Shown here in pieces: positions 34,001 to 45,474 of a DNA stretch of 64,000 nt. The DNA is from Microthyrium microscopicum (Eukaryota > Ascomycota > Dothideomycetes > Microthyriales > Microthyriaceae). Position numbers and translations under genes: made by a program. The notes under the pieces were generated by a model, which saw only the letters and a program-made list of their open reading frames with translations, made no database searches and was not told where the DNA came from. Where the stretch lies: the NCBI GenBank assembly GCA_010405405.1, contig MU004241.1, positions 1,272,932-1,336,931 on the forward strand, written 5' to 3'. Each line of letters starts with the position of its first letter. The first letter of the stretch is position 1.

Positions 34001-36600
34001 TATTCTGATCGTGGCAACATTATATCCAGATGCCCTTGGAACAATATCACATGCTGTATGGATTCATCAAAGTAATTCCTTGCTTCTGGATAATTATAGG
34101 CATCTGTCAAAAGAACGCATTTCATCAACTATCGCAATGACAGAAACGCGATGATAACGCCCCACCGGCTTCACCGTCCTCCAGCAACCTTGAAAAGCTG
34201 TCAGAATCTCTCCTTCCGAAATTTGAAGGTTGTGGCGCTCTCGTAGCGGCTCTGGTCATCCAATAGGAACCTGGCCCGAAGCTTTTCAGGAACGGCTTCC
34301 AAAGTCAACTTCTGTTCCCCTCGGAACTTAGCCAGCAAACCCCCCACTTGCCCCAGATGTTAAAGGGGCGAGGGGCGGCGACTTTTTGGTGCCCCTCTGC
34401 GGGTGGTTGGAGGGAACGCGCTCCACGAGGTCAGGATCCAGTTGATCTAGCGATCATATTGTCTTACGCTGAACGCCCCAGTGACGATATGAGCGACAGG
34501 GTATGGCTTTTGATTTGCGCGGCAATGGAAAGGGGAAGACGAGGAAAATCAAGTTACAACTTCTGAAGTCACTCTGCACAAGACGTCGCATTTGCCCTTG
34601 TAGGAAAGGTCGACGGGGCTGAGAAACAGCGGCGGTACGCGCTATAATAGAGCTGCCAGTTATAATGAAGTCATGAATCGTTTTCCTTGCTTGTGGTGTA
34701 TCCATTTTTCTGACTGAGCTTGGGCGAGCTCTGGAAGTTTAGAGAGAAAAGGTGGGTAGGTTGCCGTCACAGCTCATCTCGTTTTCCCTATGTTATACCT
34801 ACGAGTCAGGACGGAAATGTTTAACATGGAAGGTTTGCGCGAGAGAGAAAAGTGTGGGTCAAGTACCCTAGAAAAAGGACAGGTACGTGTTTTGGAGATC
34901 ATCGAACTCGCGTGCGTTGCTCGCGTGGATGTGTGCATATGAACTCATAAGCTTGAAGCTTGGAGATCCCAAGGATTTGAGAATCCTACTGCATGCTGGC
35001 CAAACATGGACACTCTCTTATAGCATGTACAAAGCTAAGAGGATAGGGAAGATAGAGACGGCCAATTCGCTTTGTTGTAGAGATTTGTAAGATGGCATTG
35101 GATAGCTGAGTCACGGCTACATGCCACCTCGCGGGCCCGTCGCCAATCTGGTGGGCAAGGTTACAGGGCTGTTGTCTCATGAAGGAAGGTTACTTCGGGC
35201 AAAGCACCGGATTTGTCGCCTTCAAATTCATCTCTTGAAAGCCAACCGAAGTGAAATGGCACAGATGATGCCTGGCTAATGATGTTAATAAAGAAGGACC
35301 GGTCGATATTGGGAGGGTTGAAAAGGCAACGCTGGCACTGCTGGCAGCCTGGCCAGGGACAATATGAAGCTTGCGCCCGAAACCGAGGCTTCGGAGCGAC
35401 GGGAGTTGATGCGATGCTGGGTAAAATTCATTTGGAGCACATGGCGATGTATGTACCGCCAAGACTGTCGTATCCCTGGAAGTTTCGACAGTCAAATGTT
35501 CCAGAAGACTTCCATGTTGGGCAATCGCGGGGCAGAATGATAGATGAGGTCAATTCCGAGCATTTGGCAGAAGGCGGGACCGACGCGGGGGAAAGTATCT
35601 TTGGCGCAGTTTGAGGTGGACAACTTCTTCAGTTAAAGAGGGCAGCAGGAGGTCTTTGGCAAGCAAGAATAAACCATAAGTGGACTCATGGAATTCAGCC
35701 AACTAATACTTGTCCAACGGACGAATGGGGCGCGCCTTTCAATGTATAATGGTAGATTTCAATACTTTGTATGCATCACCAGCAAGTAGCAGTTACTCCA
35801 AGGGGAATGAATACTCTATGTATTAAGACACATGGCCGAGGGCATGTTCATGGCTCGTGATTTTGACGCACGAGCGGGGAATCTCAGGGGCTACCAGTAC
35901 TACTCTATGCTAGGATTGTTACAACAGGACTTTGGGAAATATGGGGTTGAATCATCGCGTCAAGATGTACATATTATTGCCATGCTGTGATGCAGGAGTT
36001 GCGTAGTCAAAAGTAAGACAAGGGGGACAAGTACAAATAGAAGAAGTTCGGCCACTATCCGCTATGTATTATCCGGTCAATGATGGCGTGGAAGAGGCAA
36101 AAAGATGGGTTGATGTTTCGCGCAAGGTTTGTGGCAGGCAACCAGGCATAGTAGATAGGACAAAGTCATTCGTTATGATTGATGTTTCTTTCTTCTTATC
36201 CAAGTGCTTTTGTTGTCGGGAGCGCATATAATCTATGCAATAATAGAAAACCTTAGCTTGCATTCTTTAAGGCTGATGATGATCACACAGTAATCGATGG
36301 GAAAACGGTCGTCTTTGTATGCATCATGGCAGGTTGTAGTGGTTGTTAGAGTGGGTTACATCAAGGCATCTAAGAGAGACGAGCAAATGGGTGTCTGGTC
36401 TAGGGGAGAGAAAGGCTCCGTGTATGTGCTGTTACTGAAGTGCTCTCTCGAAATTCGATCCACTCAGCCTTGACACCTGGCAGCTGCAGTTGAAGTTAGA
36501 CTTGGAATCAAACAGCGCCCCCCGCGCAAAGTGCTGCTAGACCAGGATTTAACCTAATTGAGAGCTGCACGGCCCTTTTTTTAGCTGGACTGGTCAAGAC
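31073..36600. other. Gene-poor 5.5-kb region
   Basis: No confident gene. Frames at 31699-31983, 31869-32188, 32918-33208 and 35279-35614 (plus) lack motifs; the pair near 31.87-32.19 kb has somewhat coding-like composition but no family. A GC-rich patch with several AGGGG/CCCCT (STRE-like) words lies at 34355-34400. Distal promoter of the zinc-finger gene, or orphan or non-coding transcription, is possible. Confidence 0.4.
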
Positions 36601-37166
36601 TGGTCTTTTCGGAGCATTGGACAGCCCCCGGATCCACTCAGCCGGCCCCTTGCTCGTTTTGGAGGTACCCTTTTCAGGCTTTCAGCGATGGGAGTTGGCC
36701 CGCGAAAGTCTTGAGAAGTTTGAACCCCCCCTAAACTCCTCCCACCCAGCCTCTCCTCATTGTCTCCCCAACTTTCACACCTCGACCTCTGCCCCACTTA
36801 CACCTCTCAACTTTTTTGTTGACCATCAATAGCTATCCATACATCACCTCGCTCTTTAAGATAATTACTCTACCATCTTTACCATCAAGTCGCTCCTGCC
36901 CCGCCACCATCCGCACCTGCCTAATACACCAGTTGTGACTCCCGCTGGTCCGTCGTCCTTTCCCTCATCGGCAATCGTGCCTGCATGAACTTCAATACAG
37001 CTCCAGCGTACCTGCCTCCTTGCTCGATGAAGGCATCCGCGCGACTCTAGTCTCCAGTCACGTCTATAGCTCGTCAGCATTCGCTTTGCTGGCTCCTTCA
37101 CCACCACCGCTAAGCATCGACAACGTATAACAATCTGCCCCGCTGCAATTCCCCTCTCTTCTCAAA
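36601..37166 (+). promoter_or_regulatory. CT-rich promoter/5' UTR of the zinc-finger regulator
   Basis: A C/T-rich tract (about 36720-36940) runs up to the start codon, as at many fungal transcription starts. It includes an upstream ORF, listed separately. The exact transcription start cannot be read from sequence. Confidence 0.45.
36985..37050 (+). other. Upstream ORF, 21 codons
   Basis: ATG to TAG frame (MNFNTAPAYLPPCSMKASAR, then Leu) ends 116 nt before the main ATG at 37167 and does not overlap it. Placed inside the likely leader, it could lower translation of the regulator. Whether it is transcribed is unknown. Confidence 0.35.
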
Positions 37167-39737
37167 ATGCCTGCCGCTGCCGTAGCTGGTGGCCAAGCTG
37201 CCTCAACTCCGCGCAAGGCTCCCGGCTCTGCGCCAGAGAAGAAATATAAGTGCCAGTTTTGCAATAGAGCATTTAGTCGTAGTGAGCATCGAAGCCGGCA
37301 CGAGCGATCGCGTAAGTCACCCTTTTTGGCCCTCAAATTTCGTCCTAATTTCATCGACTAACATGCCTATTTCCATTTGATAGATACCAAGGAACGTCCA
37401 TTCAAATGCATGAAATGTAGAAGCACCTTTGTTCGCCGAGATCTTCTTCTACGTCATGACCGAACTGTTCACGCCAAAGATGGTGGCCCACCACTCCAGA
37501 GTGAAGGCAAGCGTCGTTCCAACAAGAACACCGAAGCAAACAACGCGGCCAAGGCTGCTGCAACTTCAGCACCTGCTCCAGCTCCAGATACATCTGCGCT
37601 TGACTCTCTAGATGCTGTGGGCAATGGAATGGCTGAACTGGAGGCTGCTGGCATGCTTCTCCGAGACTTTCAGCACAAGGCCATGGCTAGTCAAGAACCC
37701 GAGCCCATGCCAGATGCTCCAGACAATCGCCTGCCAACTCCAACCTTAATGGAGCCACATTCTGCATATCCATCCGGCGCCGTCGCTCTTCCACAGATGC
37801 CTTGGGAGCCTTTTGCATCAGACAAGTCGCATTCCATTGGTAGTGCCAATTCTAACGACTTTCACGTGGGCGGCCAAACCTTGTCGCATCCTCCTCTTCC
37901 ACCCATCATGGAGCGTCAGATGTCAGGTAGCGATACTTTGATACCATCATTTCAATCACTGCATAATAGTCTTCCGCAGTCTGGAAACGGTACTCCAAAT
38001 TTGTCACCCTACCCTTCTATGCTTGGCCCTGTTTCCCCTGTCGATTATCGGCGATCACCCGGACCTAGCCAGGCATTGACAATGGCAAAGGCCCCTCAGA
38101 TCGAGTCAGAGGAAGCATGTGCAAAGATCAGAGAGAACATCAAGATCGCAGATATTGATAATCTTTTGCTCGATACTTTTCATATTCCTAACCTTGTGGT
38201 CTTGAACCGATATCTCTCAACCTACTTCAACCTCTTCCATCATCACCTGCCATTCTTACACCCAGGGTCATTCAATCCCACCACAACTTCACCTACCTTG
38301 CTTCTTGCAGTGTTGTCCATTGGCGCACTATACACGTTTGAGCAAGAACAGGCTTATATGCTCCATGTCGGTTCCAAAGTTCTGGTTAATCAGTTCCTTC
38401 AAAACAAGGAAAGCTTCAGCTCGCGCAAATGCCCACTCTGGACCATGCAAAGCACGCTGCTCAACATGATATTTGCGAGCTGGAGTGGAGATCCCAAGGG
38501 ATTGGAATGGGCATGCTCAATCAAGAGTTTGCTCGCAAACATGGTCGCCGGAAACCGATATGAGCTTAAGTTGCGCATTGAGGCTCGACAAGGAGGCCAG
38601 CCTAGTCACGCAGAATGGATTGAAGATGAAGGATGCCGACGGACATATTATGCTGTCTATATCTTCTTCGGTCTGCTGACATTGACCTTCAATCACACTC
38701 CTGCTATTAGTTTCAACGAGTTTGATAGCTTAGAGCTGCCATCGTCCGAATCACTCTGGAGCGTTGAGGCTTCTGATGAAAGCTCGTGGCGTGATAGCCT
38801 CACTGCTTCGAACATTATCACTTTCCAGGATGCTCATCACCAGCTCTTCCAAGGCGAACCAGCACGGTACAGCGCTTTCGCCACCAGAGTAATGATAAAT
38901 GCTCTATTTTTGGAAGTATGGTATCACAAGAGAAGTCCAGAAGCTCTTCAGGACGTGGTCACAGAGTACAAACTTCGCCTCGCTCTTGAAACTTGGGAAA
39001 AGTCTCTCCAACAATGCGAACCAGAAACTGTCGTAGTACATCTGAGCGCTCCACACAAAGGTCATCCACTCATATTCAACGCCATGGCAATGTATCGCAA
39101 CACTCGAGCACGACTACTTGTCGACCTCAAGGCTGTCCAGGAGGCTCTTCGATATCATGATGCTTATGAAGTCGCAGCAACCATGACTGGCGCTCGCGAG
39201 AAAGTCAAGCGCTCTCAAGAAATGCTTAAGGTCATTCAAGAATGCTTTGAATGTATTGAAGTTGCTGCTGTGCATGGCATAAGATGGGTTGCACGCACCT
39301 CTGCTACAAATTGGAGCATTGAGCATCCCCTCTGCGGCATGGATTTGATGATCATTTTGTCGCTCTGGCTCTTTGGCTTGGAGCACGACGAAGAACCTGC
39401 GACAGAGGAGGAGCTTGCCATGTATAACAAGTTACGAAACTTGTTTGACGACGATTCGGTGGATGTGTTCGGTGCCAAGCTCAGCTCAACAGTTGCCCGA
39501 CTCTGGGGTAGTATGATTGATGAAGTAGTTGTCTGGGGGTAAGTCTATCTTTCATGTTCTGCCGTGACATATTGCTAACATAAATACAGCATTACCAAAC
39601 TTATGGGAGAAGCCTTCAAGATCCATTCACAGGCTTTAATTGGTTATGAGGATCATGGCTCTGCTCGATCTGGATCACCAACTCCCTCCATCTCCAACCC
39701 TCACCTTCGCGCTCTTGAAATGCAGCCTGCATACTAG
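37167..39737 (+). CDS. C2H2 zinc-finger / Fungal_trans transcription factor
   Basis: Three exons (37167-37311, 37384-39538, 39590-39737) with introns of 72 and 51 nt (GTAAGT...GATAG; GTAAGT...ACAG) give 815 aa. Two C2H2 fingers lie at the N-terminus: C29-x2-C32-x12-H45-x3-H49 and C57-x2-C60-x12-H73-x4-H78. The first intron interrupts the codon of the zinc ligand H49. The linker SHTKERPFKC is the standard TGEKP-type spacer, and SRSEHRSRHERS plus RRDLLLRHDRTVH resemble Adr1/Klf1-type paired fingers. A Pro/Ser-rich linker (to about 270) leads into a Fungal_trans middle-homology region (about 280-640; LFHHHLPFLHPGSFNP, DEGCRRTYYAVYIFFGLL). Nuclear activator or repressor; target genes unknown. Confidence 0.93.
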
Positions 39738-40905
39738 ACCGCCTCGACTGTAATTGCTAATGATTACTTTCCTTTGTTTTACATACTCTCGTCTCTGGAC
39801 ACAGCACGGCGTTCTGGGTTCCTTGCTTAATCTCAAGCTCTCTATCATTGGCTCCCAGAGAATACACGGACTGGTCTTTTCATGCTAATATACTTCCCGG
39901 CGTTCCTGCTCTTTTTCTCCTACCCCTCCAGTTGTAGCTACATTGTTTTGGAAATTCCATCTCAAGCATTACGGCTTCTCAATTTGCTGGGCAAGGCTTT
40001 TCTCTCTTGGTCAACAACAATTTGACTATTCCACGATACCCCATCTACTACTGTTTCCATAGGAAAAGTGGCACAGTGTAGCTGCTTCTACATCTTGTTC
40101 AATGCATGTCCGATTTTATTTTATTTCTAATTTCAGCGCTCTATAGCGTCATACACACACTCGTTTTGTCGTCTGGCACGACTTTCCAGAGGCAAAAGCT
40201 ACATCTCATTTCATCTTTCTAGCGATCATTCCGGCTAGCAGTCCAACAACAATCTGCTCACCACCACCAATTATTGTAATCTTTTCTCTTGTTTCACACG
40301 ATATCTCTGCTTAGTGTTTTTTGTTTCGGAATCATCATGGAGTCGTTTTTAGACAATCTCTGGGTCGGACCCACTGGCCTTTTTGTCACCAAAAGAAATT
40401 GCATTTGTGTGTTTTTCATATGTCTTAGAGTTTTTGCTATATGGGTACTGGACGTGAAAGATCTTCCTGCGGGATATCTTGCAGGTTGGCGGCTGGACAG
40501 GCGTGGCTTTGTTCTCCCCTGCGCGGAGCATTTTGCATGGTTTTCTGTATGTTCTGGGAATTCATTATGGGCTGGAGCAAATATGGCGAGGCTCCTGTAA
40601 TACTCTTGGTAGATGGCCTAGTGGGTTCGCGTTGCTACATACGAAACATGCTGTATTGATAGAACTTGTGGTGGAGGTAATGAACTGCTGGCTTCGAGCC
40701 GTGGTAATTTTGCAGACTTGTTTGATTTTCGTGACGAGGACTTTTGTGTTGACCTTTATTATTTTACATGACTCTTGTTCCTCAGAGTTTATATGATGAA
40801 GTCGGCCTAGCTATATACCTCTCTACCAGCTTAACGCGCTACTATAAACAAGGCTAACGCTCAACAAATCCCCATCATGATATGTACAATCCTTTCCAGT
40901 CCCGA
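39738..40905. other. Convergent 3' intergenic region
   Basis: 1.2 kb between the ends of the zinc-finger gene and gpi12. T-rich and without supported coding sequence; the frames at 40289-40796 show no motif. Probably 3' UTRs. Confidence 0.5.
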
Positions 40906-41836
40906 TCACCGTCCCTCCTTCCGCAGATCATTCAACACCATATATCTACTCGTTCCAATCCACCCCCACCGAAACCACACCATCTGACTCCTATGCGCCT
41001 CCGTCATCGCCCGTCGTGCCTGCGTATATCCGCCGAAACCACTCATATACACCAACGGCGTCGGCGCCTCGCCCTTTTCCTTTTTCGCGCCCACCAACAA
41101 GCCCACCAGTGTCACCGGTGCATCTAGGATTGATAGGTACTTGCGTACCACGCTGACTGTGCGCAGACTGTACAGCTTGATAGGGACTTCCCAGCCTCGA
41201 TGTTTGGCGGCGAGCTCGGTGATGAAGGATGTCGCAGCGGTGTGCAGTGATTTGTGGTTTGGATGGCCGGAGATTCCGTGAGCGTCGAAGGTTATGAGGA
41301 TGTCGATGGAGGTGCTGGGTGCGGAGGAGGGTTTGGTGGGGTGGAGGTAGGTGTTTGAGAGGAGGGTGGTTATGGATTTGGTGGACCATGTTGTTGTTAT
41401 GGAGTCGGGGAAGTCGCTGGAGGGGTTGTTAGCTTGATTTATGTGAGGAGATGATGTAATGTACGGAGAGTCTATGATGGTTACATCGTTGGGAGAGCGG
41501 AGACCAAGATGGAGGGCGCTTTTCTTGAGCTCTTTTTTGCGGATTTCGCCTAGACCGTCTGCGTTGCCTGTTGGTGGGGTTAGTGAGTGGTTCGATAGAT
41601 ATGGGGATTTGCATGCCGCTGGAGAGACAGAGGATGGAGAATTGATTGTTTAGCTCGGGTTTTGTGAGTGCTATGACTGTTGGCGCAAAGAACATGGCTT
41701 CGTCGTCGGGATGGGCTATGAGCAGCACGATGCGCTTATTTCGGAGGGTAGGGAATCGGGTGGAGACTTCGTGTGCCGTGAAGAGCCACATGGTAAATAC
41801 CACGAGCGGTATACTGGCGTATGTGAGCCAATCCAT
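40906..41836 (-). CDS. gpi12: GlcNAc-PI de-N-acetylase (PIG-L/Gpi12)
   Basis: Three exons (41836-41617, 41567-41465, 41416-40906) give 277 aa. An N-terminal membrane anchor (about 5-20) is followed by the catalytic AHPDDE motif (41-46) and, in exon 3, ITFDAHGISGHPNH, both hallmarks of the LmbE/PIG-L zinc deacetylases. The enzyme removes acetate from GlcNAc-PI on the ER membrane, step two of GPI-anchor synthesis. Intron 2 is canonical (GTACAT...CCAG). Intron 1 can only be joined in frame with a GC donor (CG|GCATGC...ACAG), giving LCLSSGNADGLGEIRKKEL, as in homologues. It shares a 246-bp bidirectional promoter with the next gene. Confidence 0.92.
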
Positions 41837-42082
41837 ACTGATTGTGTGGTTAATAGTGTATGGTGGAAGAAGTCAAGAAGTTGCGGCGTGGTTGTTGAGC
41901 ATATTCCGAAATATAAATAGCGTCCAGCCAATCAGCGCGTGTGGATGCCGCGTACACTTCCTTCCTTTTTGAGAAGCATTGAATCAGCTTTCCCATCACC
42001 AGCTCACTCAAACAAGGAAACCGTCATAACTTCCTCACTCGTCAATCATTACCCACCATCTGGTCGCATCTCACGCCCAACC
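41837..42082. promoter_or_regulatory. Compact bidirectional promoter, gpi12 / membrane protein gene
   Basis: Only 246 bp separate the two divergent start codons, so regulatory sequence must be shared. A frame in register with the plus-strand gene continues upstream through part of it (to 41939), but the ATG at 42083 has the better context (CAACCATGAG). Confidence 0.6.
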
Positions 42083-42820
42083 ATGAGCGAGCAACCCGAA
42101 CCGCGAAACCGCCGCGAACGTCGCGCCGCCGACAAATCCGCCGGCAAGACGAAGACCAAAGCAGCCAAAAAGACTCCTTCCCCCGAGATTCCCATGGTCA
42201 TGCCCGACTACGACTCCAAACCCACCGGTAAAACCCTCCTACAAATCGCCGAAGAACGACGCCATCTGCTCGAAAAGGGCCAGCCCTTTCCCGCGAACGC
42301 TGTAATCAATCCCGACGGCACCGTCGAGGGCAGCAACAACCCCGATATCGATGTCACAGATCTTCTACAAAGTCACGATACCACACAGTTTCTATCTGAT
42401 GAGCCGCTGGGAGCATTTGCCAATGCGCTCATATACTGCATTTCACTGTCAATGCTACATGTCACGCTCGATGTGATGGTGTTGACACAATATAATCAGG
42501 ATGTTGAATGGCGGCTGATTGCAGGACGAATGCTGCGTCTGACGCCTGCGCTGTTCGTGGTCTTGTATGTGTTTCATACAGAGGGAGTGAAGCGGTGGAA
42601 GAAGATGCGGCAGCTTTTCTTTCTGGGCCTTTCGATAGGCGCTGGATGCTACATGTTGTATGCGGCGAATGAGTTTGGGTACTACTTTGTCATGAGGCGG
42701 TGTCCTCCGCTAGGAACGCTATGGGTGTGGAGTGTTATAGAAATGGATCTGGCATATGCGCTGGTCCATGCTGCGACGGTTCTGGGATTTATGTGGTGGG
42801 GAGAATATAAAGCATTTTAG
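42083..42820 (+). CDS. Conserved fungal membrane protein, probably DUF7719
   Basis: Single exon, 245 aa from the ATG at 42083. A basic, disordered N-terminus (RNRRERRAADKSAGKTKTKA) precedes four hydrophobic segments: ALIYCISLSMLHVTLDVMV, LTPALFVVLYVF, LFFLGLSIGAGCYMLYAA and ALVHAATVLGFMWW. The C-terminal half matches my recollection of a fungal-wide family of unknown function (DUF7719); the number should be verified. The basic N-terminus and multipass C-terminus suggest an endomembrane protein. It lies between two GPI-anchor genes, so a role in the ER is tempting but unproven. Confidence 0.8.
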   Translation: MSEQPEPRNRRERRAADKSAGKTKTKAAKKTPSPEIPMVMPDYDSKPTGKTLLQIAEERRHLLEKGQPFPANAVINPDGTVEGSNNPDIDVTDLLQSHDTTQFLSDEPLGAFANALIYCISLSMLHVTLDVMVLTQYNQDVEWRLIAGRMLRLTPALFVVLYVFHTEGVKRWKKMRQLFFLGLSIGAGCYMLYAANEFGYYFVMRRCPPLGTLWVWSVIEMDLAYALVHAATVLGFMWWGEYKAF

Positions 42821-42858
42821 ACGGTAATGTAAAACATGTAAATTTGCAATTCGTGATT

Positions 42859-43682
42859 CTACCCAGAGAGATCAATGATCTTTCCGTGCAGGAGATATCT
42901 ACCGGCAATTTTGCCTACTGCCCAGCCTATGTATGCGCCCGTAACTATGGTCACTGGCCATTTCTGCCATTCGCGATCCCTAATACAAGTTAGCAATGGT
43001 AGCAATTCAACGAAGGACGTATGCCTACCAGTCAAGTGGTATCGGTATCGCTCCTAACCAAGCTCCGAGTATCGTGCCAACAGCCGCACCAAACACTTCG
43101 TCAATGGGCAGCATTAGCGCCGAGATCCTTCGCCAACTCTCCATTTCAATGCCATGGACATATGTAAGTGGCAGTCCAGCGAGTAGCGAGATGTGCGCAG
43201 CGCATAATACCGTATGCCGAAAATGCGTTGTCAGAGGCGCGCCAAAAAGTATGAGGAGTGTGGTCAGGATGGGTGTGCCGATTAGGATTGTTACGATGGA
43301 AGCAAGCAATGAGGTCTGATAGTTAGCAGTGGTCGGCGCATGTTGAAGATATTCAAGGTACCGTTATTCGTTTAGATATTGGGGCTCCCACAGGTCCTCC
43401 AGGCTTCTTCTTTCCTATAGACTTGGTGGTCGAAGGTTTTGCGGTTGGACTGCCGACTGGAGGTAGACACACGACATTGTAAAGGAGTTGGAGAACAACT
43501 AGTGGTATGAGCATCGAGGCCAAGGCTGATTCGGGGTCTGCGACTATCTCCTTGAATTGTAACAGGTATGTTGACAGAAGAAGCAGAGGGTGGATGTGGG
43601 TGTATAGTCGCGATGCATCGGAATCGAGAGAAGACACTGGCCGGATGTCGACTTTCGGGAAAGGAGTTGTGGCTGTTGCCAT
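42859..43682 (-). CDS. gpi11: GPI ethanolamine-phosphate transfer subunit PIG-F/Gpi11
   Basis: Three exons (43682-43362, 43315-43029, 42979-42859) with introns of 46 and 49 nt (GTACCT...TCAG; GTAGGC...TTAG) give 242 aa. Highly hydrophobic, about six to eight membrane segments. The family signature is [23 protein letters not shown], with the second intron falling in the Trp codon, followed by a C-terminal GAYIGWAVGKI helix. PIG-F stabilises the transferases (PIG-O/Gpi13 and PIG-G/Gpi7) that add ethanolamine phosphate to the GPI glycan in the ER. Its 3' end is only 38 bp from the stop of the converging membrane-protein gene. Confidence 0.93.
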
Positions 43683-44270
43683 ACTGAATATACGACCGTG
43701 TCACGCAGGTCGGCAATTTGTGCTCACGTCATGGAAGTAATGGGATTTGGAGGCCGTGGTTGTTGACGTTAGATGTTGGAGATGGGACGTGTTTCAATTG
43801 ATTGAATATATGCGCGAACCTTGCCAAGCCTCCACTACTGCTGTTATTTATCAGCCTTGTCGGCTCAGTCATAGAAGATCAAGTAAACAGAACTCAATTT
43901 TTGAGGTTCTAGCACAAAATCTGCTGGTTGAAATTGACAGCGATCGTTGCATTATTTTCAAGTCAATTTAGTAGATTGTAGAAGCAATTTCAGCGTGAAA
44001 AGTGGACCATATAAGATTAGGAAGCCAGCTGTAATAAATTGCTGGTTTTAAACTCTGGCCGTCATCAACGTCAGCAACGCTCCGAGCTTATATTATACCT
44101 TCATCTCCAAGGAACCCAAGGTGATGAACTTGCTATCCCAGAGACTCTACTCGGCCTCTTCGTTCGCCAAATCAACCATTGTAAAGCGACGGTCGACGGT
44201 ACGTGGCGGATGATATCGTTGATTGAGCTCTCAACTAATTGAAGCTCAGTACTGTCTTGGAATACGCAAG
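43683..44270. promoter_or_regulatory. Divergent promoter region, gpi11 / glo2
   Basis: 588 bp between the two outward start codons. No coding sequence is supported. Individual elements not identified. Confidence 0.45.
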
Positions 44271-45474
44271 ATGCATATTCAATCGATTCCCATGTGTACG
44301 GATTATCTTTTCCGGCTTGGACGACTGGCTAACACTACTTAAGGGACGGGCAAGATGGACAATTACGCCTACTTGGTTTCCGACGACAAATCCAAGGACG
44401 CGGTCATCATTGATCCTGCCAACCCACCAGAGTAAGACATCAGATTCAACGAAGCCAGTCACTAACTAAAGAAGAGTTCTACCTGCATTGAAAGACGCCG
44501 AGGCGAAAGGCCTTAAGATAACGAAGATCATCAATACCCATCAGTAAGTTCATTCTTCAATGAAACTCCAAAGCTAACAACACGGCAGCCATGGAGATCA
44601 TGCTGGTGGTAATGAGAAAATAGTGAGCATCATTGGCATAACAACAAGAATATCACTAACTGTCATGTCTCTAGCTTGAGAAGTACCCAGTCCCAATAAT
44701 TGGAGGCAAGGACTGTGCAAAAGTCACAGAGACACCAAAACACTCTTCGACATTCAATATCGGCGAAAGCATCAAAGTCACTGCGCTACATACCCCATGC
44801 CATACCCAGGATAGCATTTGCTACTTATTTGAAGATGGAAATGACAAGGCCGTATTTACGGGGGACACGTTATTCATCGGAGGTGAGTTGCATAAGGCTG
44901 CGGAAGCGGCCCGATTACGGATTGTTACTGGTGCAGAGAGCTAATGCCTCATGGCAATAATCAGGATGTGGAAGATTCTTTGAAGGTACCCCAGAAGAGA
45001 TGCACAAGGCTCTGAATCAGACCCTGGCGGCTCTCCCTGATGATACCAAAGTTTTCGTGAGTACAAGCTCGGCATCTCTATCCGTGAGGATCGTCTGATG
45101 CCATCGCAGCCTGGTCATGAATATACCAAAGGAAATGTGAAATTTGCCTTAACGGTCACTCAGGATGCAGCGGTCAAGAACCTCTTGGCGTTTGCGGAGA
45201 GCAACAAAGAAACCCAGGGGAAGTTTACTATTGGCGATGAGAAGGTGCGTTGTCGGATACACTAGGCATTTTCGGAAATTTTGCTGACTAGGCCGCTCAG
45301 AAGCACAACGTTTTTATGCGTGTAGCTGTAAGTTATCCCCGACTATGAGCCGTCTACATATCCCGTGGAGCTGATTATTCCTTGTCTTAGGACCCGAGTA
45401 TCCAGAAGGCTGTTGGAGAATCAACAGAACTTGGAACAATGGCCAAATTGCGCGAACTGAAAAATAATGGTTGA
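44271..45474 (+). CDS. glo2: Glyoxalase II (hydroxyacylglutathione hydrolase)
   Basis: Nine exons: 44271-44295, 44344-44431, 44475-44543, 44589-44622, 44675-44882, 44965-45056, 45110-45244, 45301-45327, 45391-45474; 253 aa. Every phase closes and the family is matched throughout, from [20 protein letters not shown] to [20 protein letters not shown]. Metal ligands seen: T59-H-H-H-G-D-H65 (H60, H62, D64, H65), the His in TPCHTQDS, the Asp in [10 protein letters not shown] and the His in PGHEYT. It hydrolyses S-D-lactoylglutathione to D-lactate and glutathione, completing methylglyoxal detoxification. The usual Trp in THHHWDH is Gly here. Introns are 43-82 nt and the smallest exon is 25 nt. No targeting presequence, so cytosolic. 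Confidence 0.95.

Noticed and set aside
35279-35614. 111-codon frame with some coding feel
   Set aside because: No motif, leader or domain, and composition does not stand out from random frames nearby.
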